Source: Oerskovia merdavium (lineage in GTDB: Bacteria; Actinomycetota; Actinomycetes; Actinomycetales; Cellulomonadaceae). Taken from it: a stretch of 64,000 bases of DNA. How positions within the stretch are numbered: position 1 is the stretch's first letter; each line of letters opens with the position of its first letter. The notes under the pieces are model-generated. The model searched no databases and was not told where the DNA came from. It saw only the letters and a list, made by a program, of their open reading frames with translations. Shown in pieces: positions 48,658 through 56,584 of this stretch. The translations under genes were made by a program, and so were the position numbers. The stretch is taken from the NCBI RefSeq assembly GCF_014836755.1, contig NZ_JACSQF010000019.1:1-64000 (forward strand). The letters run 5' to 3'.

Positions 48658-51252
48658 ATGGCCTCCTCGACGACGGCGCAGACCGTGAGCGTCGGCGGTC
48701 ACCGCCTCAAGCTCACCAACCTGGACAAGGTCCTGTACCCGGCCACGGGCACGACCAAGGGCGAGGTCCTGGCCTACCTCGCTGCGGTCGCCGGCGTCCT
48801 GCTCCCCCACGCCTCGAACCGGCCGGCGACCCGCAAGCGCTGGCCCAACGGCGTCGAGGGGCCCGTGTTCTTCCAGAAGAACCTCGACGCGGGCACCCCC
48901 ACGTGGGTGCGGCGCCGCACGATCCAGCACAAGCACAGCACCAACGCGTACCCGCTCGTCAACGACCTCGCGACGCTCACGTGGCTCGGGCAGATCGCCG
49001 CCCTGGAGATCCACGTGCCGCAGTGGCAGTTCGGCCGGACCGGGGTCCAGAAGAACCCGGACCGCCTGGTCCTCGACCTCGACCCCGGTGAGGGCGCGGG
49101 GCTGCCCGAGTGCGCTGAGGTCGCCCGCCTGGCCCGCGAGGTGCTGCGTGGCATGGGCCTGAACCCCCTGCCCGTGACGAGCGGCTCCAAGGGCATCCAC
49201 CTGTACGCAGCCCTCGACGGGCACCAGACCACCGACGAGGTCAGCGCGGTCGCGCACGAGCTCGCCCGCTACCTCGAGGCCGAGCACCCCGACCTCGTCG
49301 TGAGCGACATGAAGAAGTCGCTGCGCGGCGGGAAGGTGCTCGTCGACTGGAGCCAGAACAACGGCAACAAGACCACCATCGCGCCCTACTCGCTGCGCGG
49401 CCGCACCCACCCCACGGTCGCCGCTCCGCGTACGTGGGAAGAGCTCGACGACCCCGACCTCGCGCACCTCGACAAGGACGAGGTCGTGGAGCGCGTGCGG
49501 ACGGTCGGCGACCCGCTCGCGGCGCTCACCGCGGGCCACCTGGCCTCGCTCGAACCCACGCCCGAGCGCATGGCGACGTTCGCGCGCAAGGGCGCGACGT
49601 CGTCGGGCGGGCAGGACACAGGGCCCGACGGCGAGCAGGGCGACGAGGCCGACGCCGCTCCCCGGCGCGACCGCCTCGAGACCTACCGCGCCAAGCGCGA
49701 CGCCTCGAAGACCCCCGAGCCCGTCCCCGACGAGGCCCCTGCGCCGAGTCGAGGGAACTCGTTCGTCATCCAGGAGCACCACGCGCGACGCCTGCACTGG
49801 GACTTCCGCCTCGAGCACGACGGCGTGCTCGTGAGCTGGGCCCTGCCCCGCGGCGAACCGACCGACACCCGGCAGAACCATCTCGCGGTCCAGACCGAGG
49901 ACCACCCGCTCGCCTACGGCTCGTTCGAGGGGACCATCCCCGCGGGCGAGTACGGCGGGGGCGAGGTGAGCATCTGGGACGCCGGCACGTACGAGCTCGA
50001 GAAGTGGCGCGACGACGAGGAGGTCATCGTCACGCTGCACGGCGAACAGCACGGGACGCGGAGGCTCGCGCTCATCCACACGGGAGGTCATCAGGAGCGC
50101 AGCTCGTCGGGCAGTGCGGGCAGAGCCGAGGAGAACAACTGGCTCATCCACCTCATGGCCCCGCGCGACGAGGCCCGTCCCACGGGCCACGCGAGGCCTC
50201 GCAGCAGGGCGTCCGGGCAGCGCCCGTCCGAGACCGACGACGAGCCCGTCGGGGTCGCGCTGCCGCGCCCCATGCTCGCGACCGCCGGGACGGTCGAGAC
50301 GCTGACCGCCGAGGGCGACCCCGACGACTGGGCCTACGAGATGAAGTGGGACGGGTTCCGCGTGATCGCGCAGGTCACGGGCACGGCCGACGACGCCTCG
50401 GTCCGCCTCGTGAGCCGCAGCGGCAAGGACATGACCCTGACCTACCCCGAGCTCCAGGACCTCGCGGCCCGCGTCCCTGCCGCGGACCTGCCCGTGGTCC
50501 TGGACGGCGAGATCGTGGCGCTCGACGCGCGCGGGCGGCCGAGCTTCCGCCGCCTGCAGCAGCGCGCGAACCTCACCAAGGCGGGTGACGTCGCGGCGGC
50601 CCGCGCCAAGGTCGGGGTCGAGCTCATGCTGTTCGACGTCCTGTCCGTCGATGGGCGCTCGCTCGTCCGGCGCACGTACGACGAGCGGCGCGAGATCCTC
50701 GAGGACCTGGTCGACGGGTCGGGGACCGTGCACGTGCCGCCCGCGTTCGACGGCGACCTCGCGGGGGCCGTCGCGACGAGCAGGCAGCTCGGGCTCGAGG
50801 GTGTGGTCGCCAAGCGGCGCACGAGCACCTACACGGCAGGGCGGCGCTCGCGGAGCTGGATCAAGGTCAAGCACTCGCACACCCAGGAGGTCGTGGTGAT
50901 CGGCTGGCGTCCGGGGCACGGGGACCGGTCGCACCTCGTGGGCTCGCTGCTGCTCGCGGTGCCCGACGACCAGGGCCTGCGCTACGTGGGCCGCGTCGGG
51001 TCGGGCTTCACCGAGAAGGACCGGCGCGACCTCGTGACGCGGCTCGGTCGGATCGAGCGGGTCACGAACCCGGCCCTCGACGTCCCGGCCGCGGACGCCT
51101 CGGACGCCCGCTGGGTCACGCCGCACCTGGTCGGCGAGGTCGACTACGCGGACTGGACGAGCGCGCCCGAGGGCGACGGCAAGCTGCGGCACGCGGTCTG
51201 GCGCGGCTGGCGCCCGGACAAGTCGCCCGAGGACGTGCGCCGGGAGGGCTGA
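48658..51252 (+). CDS. ligD: ATP-dependent DNA ligase LigD (Pol-PE-Lig)
   Basis: End-joining enzyme of 864 residues with the mycobacterial domain order: primase-polymerase (about 10-310, catalytic acids in LVLDLDPGE), 3'-phosphoesterase (about 369-515, FVIQEHHARRLHWDFRLEHD and EYGGGEV), and ATP ligase (about 545-860) with the adenylated Lys563 in YEMKWDGFR. It fills or trims ends and seals Ku-bound breaks. The linkers between domains are Asp/Glu/Pro-rich. The start is the ATG at 48658, 6 nt after AACCAT and without a ribosome binding site; a long open frame upstream lies over the SDR gene in another frame and is spurious. Ku is at 37.7 kb on the opposite strand. Confidence 0.96.
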   Translation: MASSTTAQTVSVGGHRLKLTNLDKVLYPATGTTKGEVLAYLAAVAGVLLPHASNRPATRKRWPNGVEGPVFFQKNLDAGTPTWVRRRTIQHKHSTNAYPLVNDLATLTWLGQIAALEIHVPQWQFGRTGVQKNPDRLVLDLDPGEGAGLPECAEVARLAREVLRGMGLNPLPVTSGSKGIHLYAALDGHQTTDEVSAVAHELARYLEAEHPDLVVSDMKKSLRGGKVLVDWSQNNGNKTTIAPYSLRGRTHPTVAAPRTWEELDDPDLAHLDKDEVVERVRTVGDPLAALTAGHLASLEPTPERMATFARKGATSSGGQDTGPDGEQGDEADAAPRRDRLETYRAKRDASKTPEPVPDEAPAPSRGNSFVIQEHHARRLHWDFRLEHDGVLVSWALPRGEPTDTRQNHLAVQTEDHPLAYGSFEGTIPAGEYGGGEVSIWDAGTYELEKWRDDEEVIVTLHGEQHGTRRLALIHTGGHQERSSSGSAGRAEENNWLIHLMAPRDEARPTGHARPRSRASGQRPSETDDEPVGVALPRPMLATAGTVETLTAEGDPDDWAYEMKWDGFRVIAQVTGTADDASVRLVSRSGKDMTLTYPELQDLAARVPAADLPVVLDGEIVALDARGRPSFRRLQQRANLTKAGDVAAARAKVGVELMLFDVLSVDGRSLVRRTYDERREILEDLVDGSGTVHVPPAFDGDLAGAVATSRQLGLEGVVAKRRTSTYTAGRRSRSWIKVKHSHTQEVVVIGWRPGHGDRSHLVGSLLLAVPDDQGLRYVGRVGSGFTEKDRRDLVTRLGRIERVTNPALDVPAADASDARWVTPHLVGEVDYADWTSAPEGDGKLRHAVWRGWRPDKSPEDVRREG

Positions 51253-51256
51253 GTCC

Positions 51257-51919
51257 TCAGTCCCGCGCGGTCTCGCCCTGCTGGGCGAGGCGGGCGCGCG
51301 CCGCGTCGCGGCTGGTCCGCAGGTGCCCGACGGCGAGCCTCGCCGCCTCCTGCCCGTCGCCCGCGCGGATCGCGGCCAGGAGGCCCCGGTGCTCGTCGAC
51401 CATCTCCTGGAGGTCGACGTGCTGCCCGAGCAACCAGCGCAGCCGGCTCGCGGTGATCGCGCCGATCTCGTCGAGCAGGGGGCTCGCGGCGGTCGCGGCG
51501 ACGAGCTCGTGGAAGTCGGCTCCGGCCCGGTGCGCGGCCGTCGCGTCGTGGTCGCGCGCCGCCTGCTCCTCGCGGTCGAGCGTGGCCTCGAGCTCGACGA
51601 GCCGATCGGGGGTCCTGCGCTCGGCCGCGAGGCGGAACGTCAGGGTCTCGATCGCGGAGCGGACCTCGATGAGGTCCTCGACGTCGGCCTCCGTGAAGGT
51701 GCGTACGACCGCCCAGGTGCGGGGACGCGGGGTCACGAGCCCTTCGGCGATGAGCGTCTTGAGCGCGTCGCGCACGGGGACGCGGCTCACGCCGAGCTCG
51801 GTCGCGAGGTCGCGCTCGACGAGCTTGTCCCCCGGGGCCCGCTCGCCGTCGATGATCTGCTCGCGCACGATCCGGGCGACACGGTCGGCCTCGGGCTCGA
51901 ACCGCTGCTCAACGCTCAT
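51257..51919 (-). CDS. GntR family (FCD type) regulator
   Basis: A 220-residue GntR-family repressor, winged helix at about 10-75 (VERDLATELGVSRVPVRDALKTL) and a helical FCD domain with DHDATAAHRAGADFHELV. ATG after GGAGG. It is divergent from an amidohydrolase gene, with a GGTATACC-centred palindrome between the two, which is typical for FCD-type operators. It converges on ligD with a 4-nt gap. It likely senses a substrate or product of the amidohydrolase. Confidence 0.92.
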   Translation of the reverse strand: MSVEQRFEPEADRVARIVREQIIDGERAPGDKLVERDLATELGVSRVPVRDALKTLIAEGLVTPRPRTWAVVRTFTEADVEDLIEVRSAIETLTFRLAAERRTPDRLVELEATLDREEQAARDHDATAAHRAGADFHELVAATAASPLLDEIGAITASRLRWLLGQHVDLQEMVDEHRGLLAAIRAGDGQEAARLAVGHLRTSRDAARARLAQQGETARD

Positions 51920-51964
51920 GGGTCCATCCTCCCGCGAAATGACGCCACTCACGGCGACCCGGAA

Positions 51965-51976
51965 ATGGTATACCGT
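51965..51976. promoter_or_regulatory. GntR operator ATGGTATACCGT
   Basis: The core GGTATACC (51967-51974) is a perfect palindrome in the gap between the GntR gene and the amidohydrolase gene. FCD-type GntR proteins commonly recognise GTATAC-centred sites. It would control both directions. Confidence 0.7.
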
Positions 51977-52048
51977 TTGAGCGCAGGCCGTTCCAGGGGG
52001 TTGAGACGGCCCGCGGACCGCCGAGCACCACCCGAGGAAGGACCTCTC

Positions 52049-53287
52049 ATGCCCCCGTTCTCCACCACGCCCCCGTCCACGGTGTCGGTGCTGCGCAACG
52101 TCCGGCCCTGGGGCGGCGAGGCCGTCGACCTCCACGTCGCGGACGGACGCATCACCCAGGTGACGCCCCACGTCCCGGCCGGCGCGGCGGCGTCGGGCAG
52201 CGGGACTCCCGCCCCGGGCGAGGTCGACGGGCGCGGCCTCCTCGCCCTGCCCGGGTTCGTCAACGCGCACGCGCACGTCGACAAGAGCTGGTGGGGCAAG
52301 CCCTGGGTCAGCTACGGCGGCGAGGCCACCACGCAGGGGCGCATCGCGCACGAGCGCGAGCACCGCGACGAGCTCGGCATCCCCGGAGTCGACGTCACGG
52401 TCGCGGTCCTGCGCGAGTTCCTGCGCCACGGCACGACCGCGATCCGCACCCACGTCGACGTCGACCTGGGCCTCGGGCTGCGCGGCATCGACGTGGTCCG
52501 CGAGTCGCTGTTCGTGCTGGGCGGCGCGGTCGACGCAGAGATCGTCGCGTTCCCCCAGGACGGCGTCCTGCGCCGGCCCGGCGTGCTCGAGCTGCTCGAC
52601 GCCGCGGCCGCCGCGGGGGCCGAGCACATCGGCGGGCTCGACCCCGCCTCGATCGACCGTGACCCCGTGACCCAGCTCGACGGGCTTTTCGAGATCGCCG
52701 AGCGGCGCGGCGTCGGGGTCGACGTCCACCTGCACGACGGCGGCGAGCTGGGCGCGTTCCAGATCGAGCTCATGATCGAGCGCACGGTCCGCGCCGGACT
52801 CCAGGGCAAGGTCAACGTGGCGCACGGCTTCGCGGTCGGGCAGCTGCCCGCGACCCGCATGGCCGACCTGGTCGAGGCCATGGGCGACGCGGGCATCAGC
52901 ATGACGACGGTCGCACCGATCGGCGCGACCCCGCTCCCCCTCGACCTGCTGCGCGAGCACGGCGTGCGCGTGGGCCTGGGCACCGACGGCATCCGTGACC
53001 TGTGGGCGCCCTACGGGACGGGCGACCTGCTCGCGCTCACGACGCGCCTGGCCCAGCTCGCACGCTTCCGCTACGACGAGGACCTGGTCCGCGCGGCCCG
53101 GCTCGCGACGAGCGACGCAGGCTTCTTCGTGGGCCACGACGTCCACGACCTGGTCGTCGGGTCGCGGGCCGACGTGGTGCTGGTCGACGCCGAGAACACC
53201 CAGGACGCCGTGGTCCGCGCCCCGGCCCGTGCGCTCGTCGTGGCCGCCGGCCAGGTCGTCGCCCGGGACGGTGAGGTGCTGGTCTGA
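52049..53287 (+). CDS. Amidohydrolase family protein, cytosine deaminase-like
   Basis: A 412-residue metal-dependent amidohydrolase (TIM barrel). Metal and catalytic motifs are NAHAHVDKSW (His-x-His), HLHDGGE, NVAHGFAV and the late Asp in GLGTDGIRD; HAHVDK is the cytosine deaminase/CodA-like form. The composite beta domain is formed by the ends (VLRNVRPWGGEAVDLHV and VLVDAENTQD). It probably deaminates or hydrolyses a cyclic nitrogen compound. ATG after GAGGAAGGA. Divergent from a GntR regulator that likely controls it; no transporter gene is adjacent. Confidence 0.88.
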   Translation: MPPFSTTPPSTVSVLRNVRPWGGEAVDLHVADGRITQVTPHVPAGAAASGSGTPAPGEVDGRGLLALPGFVNAHAHVDKSWWGKPWVSYGGEATTQGRIAHEREHRDELGIPGVDVTVAVLREFLRHGTTAIRTHVDVDLGLGLRGIDVVRESLFVLGGAVDAEIVAFPQDGVLRRPGVLELLDAAAAAGAEHIGGLDPASIDRDPVTQLDGLFEIAERRGVGVDVHLHDGGELGAFQIELMIERTVRAGLQGKVNVAHGFAVGQLPATRMADLVEAMGDAGISMTTVAPIGATPLPLDLLREHGVRVGLGTDGIRDLWAPYGTGDLLALTTRLAQLARFRYDEDLVRAARLATSDAGFFVGHDVHDLVVGSRADVVLVDAENTQDAVVRAPARALVVAAGQVVARDGEVLV

Positions 53288-53297
53288 CGGGCGCGCC

Positions 53298-53338
53298 GGG
53301 CCGGACGGGCCGGACGGGCCGGACGGGCCGGACGGGCC
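53298..53338. repeat. 9-bp tandem repeat (GGACGGGCC)
   Basis: Four exact copies of GGACGGGCC (53303-53338) preceded by a partial copy, just downstream of the amidohydrolase stop. It lies between genes and is not translated. It may vary in copy number between strains. Confidence 0.75.
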
Positions 53339-53432
53339 GATGAGTTCTCCGGGGATGCCCGGTCTACACCGACGACACCCTGTCCTCGCCGACCGGAGCT
53401 GCACCCCGGCGGCACGTCCGAAGGAGAACGAC

Positions 53433-53840
53433 ATGGCCGGAACCCAGATCTTCGTCAACCTGCCCGTGTCAGACCTCGAGAAGTCCAAGGCGTTCTACAC
53501 GCAGCTCGGGTTCTCGATCAACGAGCAGTTCACCGACGAGAACGCGTCGTGCGTGGTCATCAGCGACACGATCTACGTGATGCTCCTGACCCACGAGTTC
53601 TTCCGCCGCTTCACGCCCAAGTCGATCGTCGACGCGCAGGGCGCGACCGAGGCGATCAACGCGATCAGCGCCGAGTCCCGCACGGGCGTGGACGACCTGG
53701 CGGACCGTGCGCTCGCCGCGGGCGGCGCGCAGACCAACCCGCCGCAGGACGAGGGATTCATGTACTCGCGCAGCTTCTCCGACCTCGACGGTCACCTGTG
53801 GGAGGTCATGTACATGGACCCGAGCACGATCGAGGGCTGA
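53433..53840 (+). CDS. VOC family protein (glyoxalase/bleomycin resistance-like fold)
   Basis: A 135-residue protein of the VOC superfamily, with FVNLPVSDLEKSKAFYTQLGF at the N-terminus and FSDLDGHLWEVMYMDP at the end, the latter with the usual Glu metal ligand. Substrate not evident; often called lactoylglutathione lyase-like. ATG after AAGGAG. A longer reading passes through the 9-bp repeat and is not supported. Confidence 0.9.
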   Translation: MAGTQIFVNLPVSDLEKSKAFYTQLGFSINEQFTDENASCVVISDTIYVMLLTHEFFRRFTPKSIVDAQGATEAINAISAESRTGVDDLADRALAAGGAQTNPPQDEGFMYSRSFSDLDGHLWEVMYMDPSTIEG

Positions 53841-53907
53841 CCGACCGGGACGCGACGGGCGGTGGTGGCCGGGGAATGCCTCGGCGCCGCCGCCCGTTGC
53901 CGCCTGC

Positions 53908-54831
53908 ATGCGAGCCATCACCTACTCCCGCTACGGCGGAGCCGACGTCCTCGAGCTCAGCGAGCTCCCCACGCCCAAGGTCGGACCGGACACCGTCCTG
54001 GTCCGGGTCAGGGCCACGAGCGTGAACCCCGTGGACTGGAAGGTCCGCGAGGGCTACCTCGACGCGATCATGGACGCCACGTTCCCCGTGGTGCCGGGCT
54101 GGGACGTCGCGGGCGTGGTCGAGCGCGTCGGGCTGGACACGCCCGAGCTCTCGGTCGGTGACGAGGTCTTCGGCTACGTCCGCAAGGACGTGGTCTCCGG
54201 AGGCACCACGGCCGAGCTCGTCGCGGCCCCGGTCCGCACGCTGGCCCGCAAGCCCTCGTCCTGGACGTGGGAGCAGGCGGCCGGCGCGCCGCTCGCCGGG
54301 CTCACGGCCCTGCAGACGATCGACCGCGCCGGGGTGACGAGCGGTCAGACCGTTCTCGTGCACGCGGCCGCGGGCGGCGTCGGGTCGATGGCCGTCCAGA
54401 TCGCGGTGGCGCGCGGGGCGCGCGTTATCGGCACCGCGTCCGAGCGCAACCACGAGTACCTGCGCTCCCTGGGCGCCGAGCCCGTGACGTACGGCGAGGG
54501 CCTGGCCGAGCGTGTGCGCGCCCTCGCGCCCGACGGCGTGGACGTCGTCCTCGACTACATCGGCGGCGAGGCGCTGGCCACCACGCCCGACGTCCTGCGC
54601 GAGGGCGGCACGGTCGCCTCGGTCGTCGACGCCGCAGCCCGCGACGAGCTCGGCGGGCACTACGTCTGGGTCCGCCCCGACGTCGAGGGGCTGACCGAGC
54701 TGGCCCGCCTCGCGGACGCCGGACAGCTCACAGTCGACGTCGCCGAGGTCTACGACCTGGCCGACGCCGCGAAGGCCCACGAGGCGAGCCGGACCGGGCA
54801 CGTGCGCGGCAAGGTCGTCATCACGGTCTGA
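53908..54831 (+). CDS. NADP-dependent oxidoreductase, quinone reductase (MDR) type
   Basis: Medium-chain dehydrogenase/reductase of 307 residues without zinc ligands, i.e. the quinone oxidoreductase group. Catalytic domain with SVNPVDWKVREGY, then a Rossmann fold with the NADPH loop AAAGGVGSMAVQIA, and a family end SRTGHVRGKVVI. It reduces quinones or enones with NADPH. The ATG at 53908 opens directly with the conserved MRAITYSRYGGADVLEL. No clear ribosome binding site. Confidence 0.92.
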   Translation: MRAITYSRYGGADVLELSELPTPKVGPDTVLVRVRATSVNPVDWKVREGYLDAIMDATFPVVPGWDVAGVVERVGLDTPELSVGDEVFGYVRKDVVSGGTTAELVAAPVRTLARKPSSWTWEQAAGAPLAGLTALQTIDRAGVTSGQTVLVHAAAGGVGSMAVQIAVARGARVIGTASERNHEYLRSLGAEPVTYGEGLAERVRALAPDGVDVVLDYIGGEALATTPDVLREGGTVASVVDAAARDELGGHYVWVRPDVEGLTELARLADAGQLTVDVAEVYDLADAAKAHEASRTGHVRGKVVITV

Positions 54832-54850
54832 CCTGCCTGGCCCGCGGGAG

Positions 54851-54895
54851 CGGAGTGCCTGCGAGGCACGCTGGGCGTGTCGCACAGGAACTCCG
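54851..54895. repeat. Palindromic repeat copy 2 (degenerate)
   Basis: Arms CGGAGTGCCTG (54851-54861) and CAGGAACTCCG (54885-54895) pair with one mismatch. The middle (CTGGGCGTGTCGC) matches the loop and inner stem of copies 1 and 3. It lies between the quinone reductase stop and the next gene and can act as terminator. Confidence 0.65.
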
Positions 54896-54918
54896 CACTC
54901 GACCGAGAAGGTGTCCGG

Positions 54919-55491
54919 GTGAAGCACTACCAGAGCAGCGTGCCCGACGACGACCCTGCGGTCGGACCCGACGAGGCCGATCCCCCCAGAGCGCCCCTCG
55001 ACGCGAGGTCCGCGCACCGGATCGCGCTCCGCTATCGAGAATGGTCCCTCCTCGACCGAGGCGGGCGCGCTGGGCGGCTCGAGGCAGACCGCCGCCTCGA
55101 CGACTACGAGGAGGTCGCCCAGCGGCTCCTGCACGACCTCGACCCCCTGCCGCTGCTCGACGCCCTGATCTCGCTGGGCGTCGAGAGCGACGACGAGGGC
55201 GCTTTCCTCGACCGGGTCAGCACGGGCGCCGTCGAGGACGTCCTGAACCACCGCGCCGACCTGCACCAGCAGATCGCCGACCGGTGCCGTGCCGAACCGT
55301 CGTGGTCCGAGGCCGTTCGCGGGGCCAGGATCGACGACGAGCTCGCGTCCCGGCTGCCGTCACCGCTGCCCGATCTCTTCCCTGTCCCTCCCCCGGAAGC
55401 CGCCGGTACGGGCGGCCCGGGGCGTCGGAACGGCCGCAGGCCGTCCAAGCGACAGGACCGTACTGGTCGACATAGGAGCCCCACGGTCTGA
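54919..55491 (+). CDS. Hypothetical protein, 190 residues, flanked by palindromic repeats
   Basis: I do not recognise this protein. It is hydrophilic and acidic, with no signal or membrane segment. The middle (about 30-140) is helical and rich in Arg, Asp and Leu (RLDDYEEVAQRLLHDLDPLP, RVSTGAVEDVLNHRADLHQQIADR); the last 40 residues are Pro/Gly then strongly basic. GTG at 54919 with GAGAAGG upstream; an earlier GTG at 54877 would place part of the palindrome inside the gene. It sits between repeat copies 2 and 3, about 0.6 kb apart. Confidence 0.6.
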   Translation: MKHYQSSVPDDDPAVGPDEADPPRAPLDARSAHRIALRYREWSLLDRGGRAGRLEADRRLDDYEEVAQRLLHDLDPLPLLDALISLGVESDDEGAFLDRVSTGAVEDVLNHRADLHQQIADRCRAEPSWSEAVRGARIDDELASRLPSPLPDLFPVPPPEAAGTGGPGRRNGRRPSKRQDRTGRHRSPTV

Positions 55492-55508
55492 ACTGTCTGC
55501 CCCTACCG

Positions 55509-55567
55509 CTGAGTGCGGAGCTCTTGTGCGACTCGCCGGGCGTTTCGCGCAAGAGCTCCGCACTCAG
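55509..55567. repeat. Palindromic repeat copy 3 (23-nt arms)
   Basis: Arms 55509-55531 and 55545-55567 pair with one mismatch (a possible G-T pair) around the 13-nt loop CTCGCCGGGCGTT. The loop and inner stem equal those of copy 1. The outer stem (GAGTGCGGAG) is shared with copy 2. It ends 30 nt before the next gene. Confidence 0.85.
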
Positions 55568-55584
55568 TGTGGCGCCCGGGCCGG

Positions 55585-55590
55585 TACCGT
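55585..55590 (+). promoter_or_regulatory. -10 box of the 55598 gene, leaderless type
   Basis: TACCGT followed by 7 nt and the ATG at 55598; no ribosome binding site visible. Confidence 0.45.
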
Positions 55591-55597
55591 GAAGCCC

Positions 55598-56431
55598 ATG
55601 CCCGCCACCGTCCCCGCCCTCGTCGCAGCCGACACCGCACGCCTGCGGACCCGCGCAGCGCGGCACGCTCGCTCGCTCCCGCTGGCCTTCTCCGGGCTGG
55701 CCGTGCTGGTCATCGCGGGGATGAGCTCGCTCGACGCGAACCAGTTCTGGCTCGTCGTGCTCGTGCCTGCTGCAGGGTTCCTCGCGACGTACGTCACGGC
55801 GTTCGCTCTGCGGTTGCCCACGGGCGTGGGCGTCGGGAGCGACGGGTACGGCATCGCGCTCGTCCTGAGCGCCCTGGTCGCCTTCCTGGTGCCCTGGATC
55901 CCTTTCACGACGGGTGCTCCCCTCCTCCTGGGTCTCGGACTCGTCGTCCTGGGCCTGCGCGCCTCGGACCGCCTCCTCTGGGTGGCAGGGCTCGCGACGA
56001 TGGCCGCCTCGTACGGGCTCGCGATGATCTCCTCGCCGATCGACCTCCCGCTGTCGATACCCGGCCTCGTGGCGACGATCGCGCTCGGCCTGGGCCTCCT
56101 CGTGGTCGCGGGCCTCGCGCTCCGCGGGGAGCGGCAGACCCTCGCGTCGGGCGACGGCGCGCTGAGCATCGGCGACCCCGCGACCGACAACCTGCGCGTG
56201 CTCGCGGTGCTCGGGGACGCCGACGAGGCCGACCAGCCCGCGCTCGCACGCCTCACGGGCGTCGAGGAACGCAACCTCGCGGGACGCCTGCACGACCTCA
56301 CCGAGGCCGGCCTGGTTCGCGCCCGGATCACCAAGAACCGGAACTGGGCACAGATCACTCGCGAGGGCCGCGAGGAGCTGCGGACCCGGCGCGAGGCGCT
56401 GCGCGGCGTCGCGGAGCACCGCAAGGCCTGA
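55598..56431 (+). CDS. Membrane protein with C-terminal winged-helix (MarR/ArsR-like) domain
   Basis: A 277-residue protein: about six hydrophobic helices in the first 190 residues, then a soluble domain of about 80 residues with the look of a winged helix (DEADQPALARLTGVEERNLA, LHDLTEAGLVRARI, WAQITREGREEL). A membrane-bound DNA-binding regulator is possible, or the domain may serve only as a fold. ATG 7 nt after TACCGT. No clear partner gene; the M24 peptidase follows after 153 bp with no gene in between. Confidence 0.75.
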   Translation: MPATVPALVAADTARLRTRAARHARSLPLAFSGLAVLVIAGMSSLDANQFWLVVLVPAAGFLATYVTAFALRLPTGVGVGSDGYGIALVLSALVAFLVPWIPFTTGAPLLLGLGLVVLGLRASDRLLWVAGLATMAASYGLAMISSPIDLPLSIPGLVATIALGLGLLVVAGLALRGERQTLASGDGALSIGDPATDNLRVLAVLGDADEADQPALARLTGVEERNLAGRLHDLTEAGLVRARITKNRNWAQITREGREELRTRREALRGVAEHRKA

Positions 56432-56584
56432 GACCGCACCACCCCTGCGGACCCGCAAGCGGCCGCACAGCCCGACGACAGGACGTGAGCCGAGCGCCCG
56501 GGCTGCGCTCCGCCGTCGGGCACCCCGCTCCTCCGGACTCCCGCTCGTCCGGCGCACCCGCGCCGCCGGTGGCAGGCTGGCCCC

